A DNA stretch of 64,000 nucleotides from Cellulomonas hominis (GCF_014201095.1 NZ_JACHDN010000001.1:2666001-2730000), one strand, 5' to 3'; positions 9,477 through 19,032 are shown, counted from the stretch's first letter. Made by a program: numbers and translations. Notes: generated by a model not told the origin, from the sequence alone.

Positions 9477-10420
9477 TCGTCACCCTGACCCCGAACCCGA
9501 GCCTCGACCGGGCGCTGCACCTGGACCGGCTGGTCCCGGGCGAGGTGAACCGCGCCGCCGCGACCCACCTGCACCCGGGCGGCAAGGGCATCAACGTGTC
9601 CCGGGCGCTCGCGTGCCACGGGGTGCCGACGCGGGCGGTGCTGCCCTCGGGCGGCCCGGACGGCGACCGGCTGGTGGCCCTCCTCGCGGCGCAGGACGTC
9701 CTGGCCCGGCCCGTGCCGGTCGCGGGCGGCACCCGGTCGAACGTCACGCTGACCGAGTCCAGCGGCGCGACGACGAAGATCAACGCCCCGGGCCCCGCAC
9801 TCTCCCTCGCGGAGGTGGATGCGCTGCTCGACGCCGTCGCCGGCGAGCTCGACGCCGGGGCGACGGCGGTCGTCGCGGCGGGCAGCCTGCCCGCCGGCGT
9901 GGACGACGCCTTCTTCACCCGGGTGGCCGACCTGGGTGCCCGGCACGGCGTGCCCGTGGTGCTCGACACCTCCGGCGCCCCGCTCGCCGCGGCGGTCCGG
10001 CACGGCGGGCTGGCGCTGGTGAAGCCGAACGACGAGGAGCTGGCCGAGCTGGTGGGCCGCGACCTCACGACGGTCGGCGACGTGCTCGCCGCCGCGGCCG
10101 AGGTGCGCGCCGCCGGGACCGCCGCCGTGCTCGTCAGCCTCGGCGCGCACGGCGCCCTGCTCGCGACCGCCGCCGGGTCCTGGTGGGCCGGCGGTCCGGC
10201 GCTCGTCCCGGTGTCCACGGTGGGCGCCGGCGACTCCACGCTCGCCGGGTACCTCGCCGCGCCGGGGGAGCCCGCCGACCGCCTGCGCCGCGCCGTCGCC
10301 TGGGGCCGCGCCGCGGTCCTGCTGCCCGGCACCGCCGCACCCCGCCCGTCCGACGTCCACCTGTCCGAGGTCACCGTGGTGGCCGAACCCGATCCCTCCC
10401 TCGCCCTCAAGGAGCTGTGA
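9473..10420 (+). CDS. fruK: 1-phosphofructokinase
   Basis: 315 aa, PfkB/ribokinase family. Converts fructose-1-phosphate and ATP to fructose-1,6-bisphosphate. It shows VTLTPNPSLDRAL at the N-terminus, the substrate loop LHPGGKGINVSRAL, and the signature STVGAGDSTLAGYLA with the catalytic Asp in GAGDS. The start overlaps the regulator's stop by 4 nt, so the two are translationally coupled. The context (DeoR, EIIA, EIIBC) makes the 1-phosphate specificity clear over 6-phosphofructokinase or tagatose kinase. Confidence 0.93.
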   Translation: MIVTLTPNPSLDRALHLDRLVPGEVNRAAATHLHPGGKGINVSRALACHGVPTRAVLPSGGPDGDRLVALLAAQDVLARPVPVAGGTRSNVTLTESSGATTKINAPGPALSLAEVDALLDAVAGELDAGATAVVAAGSLPAGVDDAFFTRVADLGARHGVPVVLDTSGAPLAAAVRHGGLALVKPNDEELAELVGRDLTTVGDVLAAAAEVRAAGTAAVLVSLGAHGALLATAAGSWWAGGPALVPVSTVGAGDSTLAGYLAAPGEPADRLRRAVAWGRAAVLLPGTAAPRPSDVHLSEVTVVAEPDPSLALKEL

Positions 10421-10421
10421 C

Positions 10422-10877
10422 ATGAGCCAGCCGCTCACCTCCGCCGACCTGGTCGGCGTCGACCTGGTCGCCCGGGACCGCGACGACGCGACCGGGCAGC
10501 TCATCGCCCTGCTGCACGCCGCCGGCCGGGTCACCGACCCCGACGGCTTCCACGCCGACGTCCGCGCCCGCGAGGCGCAGATGGCCACCGGCATGCCCGG
10601 CGGCGTCGGCCTGCCGCACGCCCGGTCGGAGCACGTGACCGCGCCGAGCCTCGCGGTCGGCAAGCTGCACGACCCCGTCGACTGGGGCGCCCCGGACGGC
10701 CCCGCCCGCCTGGTGTTCCTCATCGCGGCCCCCGCGGGCGGCGACGCCGACCACCTGCAGATCCTCGCCGCACTGGCCCGCCGGCTGGTGCACGAGTCGT
10801 TCCGCCAGTCCCTGCTGGACGCCCCCGATGCCGCCACCGTCGCGGACATCGTCACCCGAGAGGTGGTCCCGTCATGA
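10422..10877 (+). CDS. fruA: PTS fructose-family EIIA component
   Basis: 151 aa, a complete type-2 EIIA domain. It takes phosphate from HPr onto His66 in GVGLPHARSEHV and passes it to EIIB. It begins one nucleotide after the fruK stop, with GGAG inside the fruK end, and overlaps the EIIBC start by 4 nt. EIIA is a separate polypeptide here, whereas many fructose PTS fuse it to EIIBC. The gene symbol for the split form varies between genomes. Confidence 0.88.
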   Translation: MSQPLTSADLVGVDLVARDRDDATGQLIALLHAAGRVTDPDGFHADVRAREAQMATGMPGGVGLPHARSEHVTAPSLAVGKLHDPVDWGAPDGPARLVFLIAAPAGGDADHLQILAALARRLVHESFRQSLLDAPDAATVADIVTREVVPS

Positions 10878-12409
10878 AGTTCGTCGCCGTCTCCTCGTGC
10901 CCCACGGGGATCGCTCACACGTACATGGCCGCCGAGGCCCTCGAGCAGGCGGGCAAGGCCGCCGGCCACGAGGTGCACGTCGAGACCCAGGGCGCCGCGG
11001 GGTCGACGCCGCTGGACCCGGCGATCATCGCCGCGGCCGACGGCGTGATCTACGCCGCCGACCTCGAGGTGCAGAACCGCGACCGGTTCGCCGGCAAGCC
11101 GTTCGTCGACGTCGGCGTGAAGAAGGCCGTGCACGACCCGGCCGGCGTCCTCGCCCAGGCGGTCGAGGCCGTCGAGCGCGGTGCCGTCGAGGCCCCCGCC
11201 GGCACCCCCGCGGCGGCCGGTCCCGCCCCCGCCACCAAGGTCGACCCGAACGCCGGCGTCGGCACCCGGATCCGGCAGTGGCTGATGACGGGCGTGTCGT
11301 ACATGATCCCGTTCGTCGCCGCGGGCGGGATCCTCATCGCGCTGGGCTTCATGCTGGCGCAGGCCGCCTGGCCGGGGAACGAGGGGCCGGTCGCCGTCAC
11401 CGCCGTCCCCGTCGCGGACCTCATCTCGTCGTTCAACCTCGCCTCCGGCCAGGACTGGGCGGTGCTGCTGTTCCAGACCGGCGCGGCGGCGTTCGCGTTC
11501 CTCGTCCCGGTGCTGTCCGGGTTCATCGCGTACGGCATCGCGGACCGGCCGGGCCTGGTCCCGGGCTTCGTCGGCGGCTCGATCTCCGTGCTGATCGGCG
11601 CGGGCTTCCTCGGTGGCCTGGTCACCGGGTTCGTCGGCGGGTTCCTGGCGCTGTGGATCAGCCGGTGGCGGGTGCCGAAGGGCGTCCGCGGCGTGATGCC
11701 GGTCGTGGTGACGCCGCTGCTGTCCTCGCTGATCACCGGGTTCCTCATGTTCGTCGTCATCGGGCGGCCGATCGCCAACCTGATGGACGGGCTGACGAAC
11801 TGGCTGAACGGCCTGTCCGGGTCGAACCTCGTGCTCATGGGCGCGCTGCTCGGCGCGATGATGGGCTTCGACCTCGGCGGCCCGATCAACAAGGTGGCGT
11901 ACACCTTCGCGGTCACGGGCCTGGCGACCGAGGGGCTGACCGGGGACGCGGTGCAGTACCGGATCATGGCGGCCGTGATGGCGGCCGGCATGGTGGCCCC
12001 GCTGGCCATGGCGCTGGCGACCGTGCTCCGCAAGAGCCTGTTCACGCACGCCGAGCGGGAGAACGGCAAGGCCGCGTGGCTGCTCGGCCTGTCGTTCATC
12101 TCGGAGGGCGCCATCCCGTTCGCCGCGGCCGACCCGTGGCGGGTCATCGCGTCGTCGGTCGTCGGGTCCAGCGTCGCGGGTGCCCTGACGATGGCGGTCG
12201 GCTCCGGCCTGCGCGCCCCGCACGGCGGCATCTGGGTGCTGCCGCTGATCTCGAACCCCCTCGGGTTCCTGCTCGCGGTCGCCGTGGGTACGGTCATCAC
12301 GGCGGCGGTCGTCGTGGTGCTCAAGGGCCTCAAGCCCAACCCGCTGGTGCAGGCGGAGCAGGAGGCCGACGCCGCGCGCACCGCCGCCCCCGCCCCGGCC
12401 GCCGCCTGA
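10874..12409 (+). CDS. PTS fructose-specific EIIBC component
   Basis: 511 aa. The EIIB domain (1-100) has the phosphocysteine Cys9 in SSCPTGIAHTYMAAEAL. An Ala/Pro linker (about 105-125) leads into the EIIC membrane domain with roughly nine hydrophobic segments, starting at TGVSYMIPFVAAGGILIALG and including GFDLGGPINKVAYTF and SEGAIPFAAADP, typical of fructose-type EIIC. It imports fructose with phosphorylation at C1. It is coupled to EIIA by an ATGA overlap. It is followed after 34 nt by enzyme I. Confidence 0.93.
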   Translation: MKFVAVSSCPTGIAHTYMAAEALEQAGKAAGHEVHVETQGAAGSTPLDPAIIAAADGVIYAADLEVQNRDRFAGKPFVDVGVKKAVHDPAGVLAQAVEAVERGAVEAPAGTPAAAGPAPATKVDPNAGVGTRIRQWLMTGVSYMIPFVAAGGILIALGFMLAQAAWPGNEGPVAVTAVPVADLISSFNLASGQDWAVLLFQTGAAAFAFLVPVLSGFIAYGIADRPGLVPGFVGGSISVLIGAGFLGGLVTGFVGGFLALWISRWRVPKGVRGVMPVVVTPLLSSLITGFLMFVVIGRPIANLMDGLTNWLNGLSGSNLVLMGALLGAMMGFDLGGPINKVAYTFAVTGLATEGLTGDAVQYRIMAAVMAAGMVAPLAMALATVLRKSLFTHAERENGKAAWLLGLSFISEGAIPFAAADPWRVIASSVVGSSVAGALTMAVGSGLRAPHGGIWVLPLISNPLGFLLAVAVGTVITAAVVVVLKGLKPNPLVQAEQEADAARTAAPAPAAA

Positions 12410-12443
12410 CGGCCGGACCCCACCCGATCTCGACGGAGAGACC

Positions 12444-14171
12444 ATGAGCACGGACGTCAGCGCAGCCCCCGCCCCCGGCACGGTGCTGCACGGAGCCGGA
12501 GTCGGCCGCCGGGTCGCGGTGGGGCCGGTGGTGCGGGTGCAGCCCGCCCCGGCCGTCCCCGGGGACGCCCCGGTGCTCCGGGACGGCGCCCCCGTCCCGG
12601 AGCCCGAGGTGCCGGACGCGGTGCGGGCGGCGTTCGCCGGCGTGGCGGACGCCCTGCGGGCCCAGGCAGACCGGTCGTCCGGCACGGTCGCGGAGGTGCT
12701 CGGCGCCACCGCGATGATGGCCGACGACCCGGCCCTGCGGGACCAGGTCCTGGCCCGGGTCGGCGGCGGGGAGCCGGCCGTCGCGGCGCTGGACGCCGTC
12801 GTCGGGCAGTTCGCCGCGATGTTCGAGCAGGCCGGCGGCTACCTCGCGGAGCGGGTCACCGACCTGCGGAGCGTGCGGGACCGCGTGGTCGCCCGGCTGG
12901 CCGGCCTGCCGGACCCCGGCGTGCCGGAGCTGCGCGAGCCGTCCGTCGTCGTCGCGCGGGACCTCGCGCCTGCCGACACCGCCGCGCTGGACCTGGCGCG
13001 GGTGCTCGCGCTCGTCACCGAGGAGGGCGGCCCCACCGGGCACACCGCGATCATCGCGGGCCAGAACGGCATCCCGTGCGTGGTCCGCGCGACCGGCGCC
13101 ACCGCGCTCGCCGAGGGCACGGTCGTCGCGGTCGACGCGGGGGCCGGCACCGTGCTGGTCGAGCCGGACGAGGCCGCGCGGGCCGCCCTGGACGCGCGCG
13201 CGGCGGCGGAGCGCGCGCTGGAGGCGGACACCGCCCCGGGCGCGACCGCGGACGGGCACGCGGTCGCGCTGCTCGCCAACATCGGCACGGCCGAGGACGC
13301 CGAGCGGCTCGCCGGCGCCGCCGTCGAGGGCGTGGGGCTGTTCCGGACCGAGGTGCTGTTCCTCGGGCGGCAGCAGGCGCCGACGGTCGACGAGCAGGCC
13401 GCGGCGTACGCCCGCGTGCTGCGCGCGCTGGGCCCGGACCGCAAGGTCGTCGTCCGGACGCTCGACGCGGGCGCCGACAAGCCGCTCGCCTTCGCCAACC
13501 TCACGCCGGAGGAGAACCCGGCGCTCGGCGTGCGCGGCTACCGGCTGGTCCGGTCCGCGCCGGACCTGCTGACCGACCAGCTCGCGGCGCTCGCCCGCGC
13601 CGGCGCGGAGACCGGCACGCAGCCGTGGGTGATGGCCCCGATGATCGCCACGCCCGCCGAGGCGCGCGCGTTCGCCGAGGCCGTGCGGGCCGCGGGGCTG
13701 CGCACGGCCGGCGTCATGGTCGAGGTCCCCGCGGCGGCGCTGCGGGCCGGCGCGGTGCTGGAGGAGGTGGACTTCGTCTCGCTCGGCACCAACGACCTGG
13801 CGCAGTACACGATGGCCGCCGACCGGCTGCGCGGGGAGCTCGTGGACCTGCTCGACGCGTGGCAGCCGGCGGTGCTGGAGCTGGTCGCCGCGACGGCGCG
13901 CGGGGGTGCCGGCGCGGGCCGCCCGGTCGGGGTGTGCGGCGAGTCCGCGTCCGACCCGCTCATGGCGCTGGTCCTCGCGGGACTCGGCGTCACGAGCCTG
14001 TCCATGTCGCCCGCCGCGCTGCCCGCGGTGCGGTTCGCCCTGCGGCGGCACACCCTCGCGGAGTGCCGGGCGATGGCGGACGCGGCGCTCGCGGCCGCGG
14101 ACCCGGCGGCCGGACGGGCGGCGGTCACGGCGCTGCTGGACCCCGAGGCGCGGGCGGCGCTCGGGCTCTGA
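12444..14171 (+). CDS. ptsI: Phosphoenolpyruvate-protein phosphotransferase (PTS enzyme I)
   Basis: 575 aa, the standard length. Autophosphorylates from PEP on His200 (GGPTGHTAIIA) and passes phosphate to HPr. The HPr-binding helical region (50-150), the swivelling His domain and the PEP-binding barrel (GLFRTEVLFL, RTLDAGADKPL, EENPALGVRGYRL, FVSLGTNDLAQYTMA, VCGESASDP with the C-terminal Cys) are all present. GGAGAG precedes the ATG. The HPr gene that often accompanies ptsI is not in this window, so the phosphocarrier must be encoded elsewhere. Confidence 0.95.
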   Translation: MSTDVSAAPAPGTVLHGAGVGRRVAVGPVVRVQPAPAVPGDAPVLRDGAPVPEPEVPDAVRAAFAGVADALRAQADRSSGTVAEVLGATAMMADDPALRDQVLARVGGGEPAVAALDAVVGQFAAMFEQAGGYLAERVTDLRSVRDRVVARLAGLPDPGVPELREPSVVVARDLAPADTAALDLARVLALVTEEGGPTGHTAIIAGQNGIPCVVRATGATALAEGTVVAVDAGAGTVLVEPDEAARAALDARAAAERALEADTAPGATADGHAVALLANIGTAEDAERLAGAAVEGVGLFRTEVLFLGRQQAPTVDEQAAAYARVLRALGPDRKVVVRTLDAGADKPLAFANLTPEENPALGVRGYRLVRSAPDLLTDQLAALARAGAETGTQPWVMAPMIATPAEARAFAEAVRAAGLRTAGVMVEVPAAALRAGAVLEEVDFVSLGTNDLAQYTMAADRLRGELVDLLDAWQPAVLELVAATARGGAGAGRPVGVCGESASDPLMALVLAGLGVTSLSMSPAALPAVRFALRRHTLAECRAMADAALAAADPAAGRAAVTALLDPEARAALGL

Positions 14172-14277
14172 GGCGTCGTCTCGCGAGAGCGCGCCCGCGG
14201 GGCGGGAGCGCACCCTCCGGGCGCACGCTCCTCCCTGCAGGGCGCACCCCGGCGGCCCCGGCCCACCCCCCCCCGCG

Positions 14278-14283
14278 TACGCT
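14278..14283 (+). promoter_or_regulatory. -10 element of aldehyde dehydrogenase gene (leaderless)
   Basis: TACGCT, then 7 nt, then the ATG at 14291. Confidence 0.45.
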
Positions 14284-14290
14284 GGCGCGC

Positions 14291-15928
14291 ATGGTGCCCG
14301 ACCACGGCGTGCTGGACCCGGAGACCGACCCCCTCGCCACCCTCGTGCTGGAGCCCGACGACCTGCGCACCCTCGCGCAGCGCGTCGCGTCCTCCCCGGA
14401 GGGCGGCACGCGCACGCACCACGCGCCCTGGACCGGCGCCCCGCTGGCGTCGCTGCCGCAGTCGACGCCGGCCGACGTGGCGCGCGCCGCGCGCCGGGCC
14501 CGCGCCGCGCAGCGCCGGTGGGCCGCCGTGCCCGCCCGCGACCGCGCTCGCCTGCTGCTGCGGGTGCACGACCTGCTCCTGTCCCGGCAGAGCGACGTGC
14601 TGGACCTGGTGCAGCTGGAGAACGGCAAGGCGCGCGCCGCGGCGTTCGAGGAGGTCGCGGACGTCGCGATCCTCGCGCGGCACCTGGGGCTGCGGGCCCC
14701 GGCGTACCTGGCGGACGAGCGGCGCCCGGGGCTGGTCCCGGGGCTGACGGGCGTCCGGGTGCAGCACGACCCCGTCGGCGTCGTCGGCGTCGTGGCGCCC
14801 TGGAACTACCCGCTGAGCCTCACGCTCGGGGACGTGCTGCCGGCGCTCGCGGCCGGGGACGCGGTGCTGCTGCGACCGGACCCGCAGACGCCGCTGACCG
14901 CGCTGTGGGCCGTGGAGCTGCTGGAGGACGCCGGGATGCCGGCCGGGCTGGTGCAGGTCGTCCTCGGCGACGGTCCGACGGTGGGGGCGGCGGTGGTCGA
15001 CCACGTGGACCACCTGGTGTTCACGGGCTCCACGGCGACCGGGCGGGTGGTGGCGGCCCGGGCGGCGGAGCGGCTGGTGCCGACGACGCTGGAGCTCGGC
15101 GGGAAGAACGCGCTGTACGTGGCCGGCGACGTGGACGTCGAGGTGGCCGCGGAGGGGGCGGTGCGGGCGTGCTTCGGCGGCACGGGCCAGCTGTGCGTGT
15201 CGGCCGAGCGGCTGTACGTGCACGAGGCGGTCGCGGACCCCTTCGCGGCGGCGCTGGCCCGCCGGACGCGGGCGCTGCGGGTGGGGACCGGGCTGGACTA
15301 CCGGTCGGACGTCGGCTCGCTGACGTCGGCGGAGCAGCTGGCCCGGGTGGTCGAGCACGTGGAGGACGCGCTGTCCGGCGGCGCCCGGGTGCTGGCGGGC
15401 GGCGTGCACCGGCCCGACCTCGGCCCGTACGTGTACGAGCCGACGGTGCTGGAGGGCGTGGGGGAGCACGCCCGGGCGTTCCGCGAGGAGACGTTCGGGC
15501 CGGTCGTGGCGCTGTCCCGGGTCGCGTCGGACGACGAGGCGGTCGCCGCCGTCAACGACAGCGGGTACGGGCTGCACGCGTCGGTGTGGAGCGGGTCGTC
15601 CCGGCGGGGCGCGGCGCTGGCCGCGCGGCTGCGCGCGGGGTCCGTGTCGGTGAACGAGGGCTACCAGGCGTCGTGGGGGTCGGTGGCGGCGCCGCAGGGC
15701 GGGCGCGGGGCGTCCGGCTGGGGCGCGCGGCACGGCCGCGAGGGTCTGCTGGCGCTCACCGCGGCCCGGACGGTGGCGGTGCAGCGCGGCGCGCACGGGC
15801 TGCGGCTGGCGGGGCGCCGGGTGCTGCCCCCCGTCGGGCTCGGGCGGGTGCTGTCCGGACCGCCGGAGCGGTGGACGGCGGACGTGACCGCGGTCCTGCG
15901 CGCGGCACGGCGGCTGCGGCTCCGCTGA
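14291..15928 (+). CDS. NAD(P)-dependent aldehyde dehydrogenase (succinate-semialdehyde dehydrogenase type)
   Basis: 545 aa. ALDH superfamily with the catalytic Cys302 (GTGQLCVSAER) and general base Glu268 (LELGGKN), plus APWNYPL and the FTGSTATG cofactor loop. The closest named type I recognise is the GabD2 succinate-semialdehyde dehydrogenase of Actinobacteria, which oxidises the semialdehyde to succinate. Substrate cannot be fixed from sequence. The C-terminal 45 residues extend past the usual end and look basic and non-catalytic. It is monocistronic, with a TACGCT box for a leaderless mRNA. Confidence 0.85.
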   Translation: MVPDHGVLDPETDPLATLVLEPDDLRTLAQRVASSPEGGTRTHHAPWTGAPLASLPQSTPADVARAARRARAAQRRWAAVPARDRARLLLRVHDLLLSRQSDVLDLVQLENGKARAAAFEEVADVAILARHLGLRAPAYLADERRPGLVPGLTGVRVQHDPVGVVGVVAPWNYPLSLTLGDVLPALAAGDAVLLRPDPQTPLTALWAVELLEDAGMPAGLVQVVLGDGPTVGAAVVDHVDHLVFTGSTATGRVVAARAAERLVPTTLELGGKNALYVAGDVDVEVAAEGAVRACFGGTGQLCVSAERLYVHEAVADPFAAALARRTRALRVGTGLDYRSDVGSLTSAEQLARVVEHVEDALSGGARVLAGGVHRPDLGPYVYEPTVLEGVGEHARAFREETFGPVVALSRVASDDEAVAAVNDSGYGLHASVWSGSSRRGAALAARLRAGSVSVNEGYQASWGSVAAPQGGRGASGWGARHGREGLLALTAARTVAVQRGAHGLRLAGRRVLPPVGLGRVLSGPPERWTADVTAVLRAARRLRLR

Positions 15929-15944
15929 CGCGGGGCCGCCGCGC

Positions 15945-17642
15945 TCACACGGCCCGCAGCGTCCCGGTCGACGGCCCCGGCAGCGCGGCCGTCGTCGCCG
16001 GCGCCTCGGGGTCGCCGTCGAACTGCACGCGGTTCCGGCCCTGCCGCTTGGCGCGGTACAGCGCCGCGTCGGCCCGCGCCGCCAGCGCGTGCGCGCCCTC
16101 GCCGGGCACGGCCATCGCGCCGCCGAGGCTGAGCGTCACCCGCAGGTGCGGCGACAGCTCGTGCCACGGGTGCGACGCGATGGCGGTGCGGATCCGCTCG
16201 CACACCCCGACCGCCTGCTCCCGCGGGGAGTCCAGCAGCACGAGCGTGAACTCCTCGCCGCCGATCCGGGCGACGACGTCGCCGACCCGCACGGCCGCGG
16301 TCATGATCTGCCCGACCCGGCGCAGCACCTCGTCGCCGATGGGGTGCGAGTGGTCGTCGTTGACGGCCTTGAACAGGTCGATGTCGGCCACCACGTAGGC
16401 CAGGGCGTCCTCCTGCCCGAGCCGCGCGGCGAGGATCGCGTCCAGCCCGCGGCGGTTGAGCAGGCCGGTCAGGGCGTCGTGCGCGGCGTCGTGCTGGAGC
16501 GTCTCGTTCAGGGCGGCGAGCTCGGCCAGGCGCTTGCGGGCGTGGTCGCGGGACTGCCGGACGCGCTCGACGTCGAGCTGGGCGTTCACCACGATGCCGC
16601 GCCGCTCGGCGGCCTGGTCGCGCTGCAGCATGACGGCCTCGTGGTACCGGCGGTGCGTCTCCAGGGCGGCGCGCAGGTCGCCGGCGTCCTCGTGCACCTG
16701 GACGAGCTCGAGCAGCAGGTCGGCGCGCTCCATCGGCCGCAGGCTCTGCTCGGTGAGCAGCAGGCCGGCGGACAGCGTGGCCCGGGCGGCCGCGTGGTCG
16801 CCGCGCAGCCGGCACAGCCGCCCGTGCGCGGCGTGGTACCGGATGGTGAGGTACCGGGCGGCCACCTCGGGCAGGGCGGTCGCGACCTCGGCGAGCGCCC
16901 GGTCCGCCGCGCCGAGGTCGCCCCGGGCCATGTACGCGCGCGCCAGCCGGATCTGCGCCTCGGTGGCCATCCGCGGGTTGCCGTCCTTGGCGGCGGCCCA
17001 GCCGCGCGCGGACAGCGAGACGGCGCGGTCGGCCAGCGCCCGCGCGCGCACGGGGTCGGCGGCGGCCACCGCCTCGGCGGCGTCGGTGTCGAGCTTCGCC
17101 AGGCCGGACAGCGTCGCGCAGGTCCCGTCGGGGCGGTCGAGCAGGGGCCACAGCCCCGCGGCCTCGTCCAGCAGCTCGCGGGCCTTCACGGGGAACCGGC
17201 CCATCGAGATGTACGTGTCCGCGAGGTTGTTCAGCGCCGCGGCCAGGCCCTCGGTGTCGTCGAGCTCGCGCCGGATCGCCAGCGACCGCTCCAGGAACTC
17301 CAGGGCGGACACGTTGTCGCCGAACCCGTTGTAGACGGCGGCGAGGCCCTGCAGGACCCGCCCCTCCCAGGAGCGCAGGGCGGCGGTCGTGCTCAGCTCG
17401 AGGGCGCGCTCCATCGAGGCGAGTGCGCGCGCGTCGTCACCGAGGAGGTGGTGCGCCCAGCCGCCGTTGTACTCGAGCTCGATCTCCACCGGCACGGCAC
17501 CCTCGGCGCGGGCCCGCGCCAGCAGGTCGGGCAGCGCCGCGACGCACAGGGCGGGTGCGGCGTCGCAGAGCCGGTCGATCCGGTCGAGCTCCGAGCGCCA
17601 GCCGGACGGATCGCCCGCCTGCGCCGCCCGGGCAGTCGTCAT
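15945..17642 (-). CDS. TPR-repeat GGDEF diguanylate cyclase
   Basis: 565 aa, cytosolic, no signal or membrane segment. Residues about 30-370 form tetratricopeptide-like helical pairs (for example LEFLERSLAIRRELDDTEGL, AAALNNLADTYISMGRFPVK). A short coiled linker leads to a GGDEF domain from about 400. The active site reads GGEEF at 461-465, and the inhibitory c-di-GMP site RVGD lies five residues upstream, so synthesis of c-di-GMP with product feedback is expected. No EAL domain is present. The start at 17642 is preferred because the upstream 20 residues carry no structure; an alternative ATG is at 17702. An inverted repeat spans the chosen start. Confidence 0.87.
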   Translation of the reverse strand: MTTARAAQAGDPSGWRSELDRIDRLCDAAPALCVAALPDLLARARAEGAVPVEIELEYNGGWAHHLLGDDARALASMERALELSTTAALRSWEGRVLQGLAAVYNGFGDNVSALEFLERSLAIRRELDDTEGLAAALNNLADTYISMGRFPVKARELLDEAAGLWPLLDRPDGTCATLSGLAKLDTDAAEAVAAADPVRARALADRAVSLSARGWAAAKDGNPRMATEAQIRLARAYMARGDLGAADRALAEVATALPEVAARYLTIRYHAAHGRLCRLRGDHAAARATLSAGLLLTEQSLRPMERADLLLELVQVHEDAGDLRAALETHRRYHEAVMLQRDQAAERRGIVVNAQLDVERVRQSRDHARKRLAELAALNETLQHDAAHDALTGLLNRRGLDAILAARLGQEDALAYVVADIDLFKAVNDDHSHPIGDEVLRRVGQIMTAAVRVGDVVARIGGEEFTLVLLDSPREQAVGVCERIRTAIASHPWHELSPHLRVTLSLGGAMAVPGEGAHALAARADAALYRAKRQGRNRVQFDGDPEAPATTAALPGPSTGTLRAV

Positions 17643-17653
17643 ACCGGTGGTAT
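17641..17653. promoter_or_regulatory. Inverted repeat ATACC-N3-GGTAT over the GGDEF start codon
   Basis: ATACCGGTGGTAT overlaps the last two bases of the complementary start codon at 17640-17642. It could be an operator or an RNA hairpin hiding the start; symmetry is the only evidence. Confidence 0.3.
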
Positions 17654-17789
17654 CGGGTACTTGCGCGGCGCCCTGGAGGCATCGATCGGGTGAAGTCCGC
17701 ACGGCGGACGGATGACGCCCGCCCGTCGGGACGGCGGCGCGGCGGGCCGGATGGGTGACGCGACAGGTACCGGGCCGCCGGGGGAACGG

Positions 17790-17844
17790 CGACGGGCCCG
17801 CACCGAGGGGACTGCTCCCCGGCGCGGGGCCCGTGCGGGCGTCG
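17790..17844 (-). terminator. Hairpin terminator after ackA
   Basis: CGACG plus CCCGCAC pair with GTGCGGG plus CGTCG with a 2-nt bulge, enclosing a second GC-rich hairpin. It abuts the ackA stop. Confidence 0.7.
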
Positions 17845-19032
17845 TCAGGCGATCGTCGCGACCGACTGCCGCGCGATCTCCAGCTCCTCGTTCGTCGGGA
17901 TCACCAGCACGGTGACCTCGGCGCCGTCGGGGGAGATGACGGTCGGCTGCTTCTTGCGGCCGGCGTTGCGCTCCGGGTCGACCTGGATGCCGAGGCGCTC
18001 CAGGCCCTGCAGGGCGTTGAGGCGGACGATGTCGTCGTTCTCGCCGATCCCGGCGGTGAAGGTGATGACGTCCACGTGGCCGAGCTCGGCGTAGTACTTG
18101 CCGACGTAGCCCTTGATCCGGTGGTAGTAGACGTCGAGGGCGGTCTTCACGCGCTCGTCGCCCGCGGCCACCGCGTCGTGCACGTCGCGCATGTCGGTGT
18201 AGCCCGACAGGCCGAGCATCCCGGACTTCCGGTTGAGCAGCTCGTCCAGGTCGTCGATCGAGTAGCCGCCGACGCGCGCCAGGTGGAACAGCACGGCCGG
18301 GTCGATGTCGCCGGAGCGGGTGCCCATGACCAGGCCCTCCAGCGGGGTCAGGCCCATGGAGGTGTCGATGCACGCGCCGCCGCGGACGGCCGACGCCGAG
18401 GCGCCGTTGCCGAGGTGCAGCACGATCGTGTTGAGCTCCTCGACCGGGCGGCCGAGGTACTCCGCGGTCGCGCGGGACACGTACAGGTGCGACGTGCCGT
18501 GCGCGCCGTAGCGGCGGATCTTGTACTGCTGCGCGACCTCCTGGTCGATCGCGTACGTGTACGCGGCCGGGGGCATCGTGCGGTGGAACGCGGTGTCGAA
18601 GACCGCGACGTGCGGCACGTTGGGGAACGCGTGGCGCGCGGCCTTCACGCCCTCGACGTTCGCCGGGTTGTGCAGCGGCGCGAGCGGGGACAGGGCGTCG
18701 ATCTGCGCGAGCACCTCGTCGTCGATGACCGCCGGGCCGTCGAAGACGTCGCCGCCCTGGACGATGCGGTGGCCGACCGCGGTGAGGTCCTCCTCGCGGA
18801 TCTGCGGGCCCTGCTGCTCGAACAGGTCGAGCACGAGGCGCATGCCGGTCTCGTGGTCCGGGACGGCCTGCTCGAGCACCGTCTCGCCCGAGGGGCCCTC
18901 GTGCTTGACCTTGCCGACCTCGAGGCCGATGCGCTCGACGATGCCGGAGGCCAGCGCGTCGCCGCTGGTGACGTCGACCAGCTGGTACTTGATCGACGAG
19001 GAGCCGGAGTTGATGACGAGGACGTGGTTCAC
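17845..19032 (-). CDS. ackA: Acetate kinase
   Basis: 395 aa. Interconverts acetyl phosphate + ADP with acetate + ATP. ASKHA-fold signatures are complete: VLVINSGSSSIKYQL at the N-terminus, FDTAFHRTMP, RRYGAHGTSHLYV, HLGNGASASAV, MGLTPLEGLVMGTRSGDIDP and FTAGIGEND. The GTG start overlaps the pta stop (GTGA), with GGAAGG upstream, so it is coupled to pta. With xfp next in line, the block turns sugar phosphates into acetate and ATP through acetyl phosphate. Confidence 0.97.
   Translation of the reverse strand: MNHVLVINSGSSSIKYQLVDVTSGDALASGIVERIGLEVGKVKHEGPSGETVLEQAVPDHETGMRLVLDLFEQQGPQIREEDLTAVGHRIVQGGDVFDGPAVIDDEVLAQIDALSPLAPLHNPANVEGVKAARHAFPNVPHVAVFDTAFHRTMPPAAYTYAIDQEVAQQYKIRRYGAHGTSHLYVSRATAEYLGRPVEELNTIVLHLGNGASASAVRGGACIDTSMGLTPLEGLVMGTRSGDIDPAVLFHLARVGGYSIDDLDELLNRKSGMLGLSGYTDMRDVHDAVAAGDERVKTALDVYYHRIKGYVGKYYAELGHVDVITFTAGIGENDDIVRLNALQGLERLGIQVDPERNAGRKKQPTVISPDGAEVTVLVIPTNEELEIARQSVATIA

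Noticed and set aside
14172..14277. Terminator after ptsI
   Set aside because: GGAGCG/CGCTCC can form a six-pair stem with a 15-nt loop, too weak to claim.
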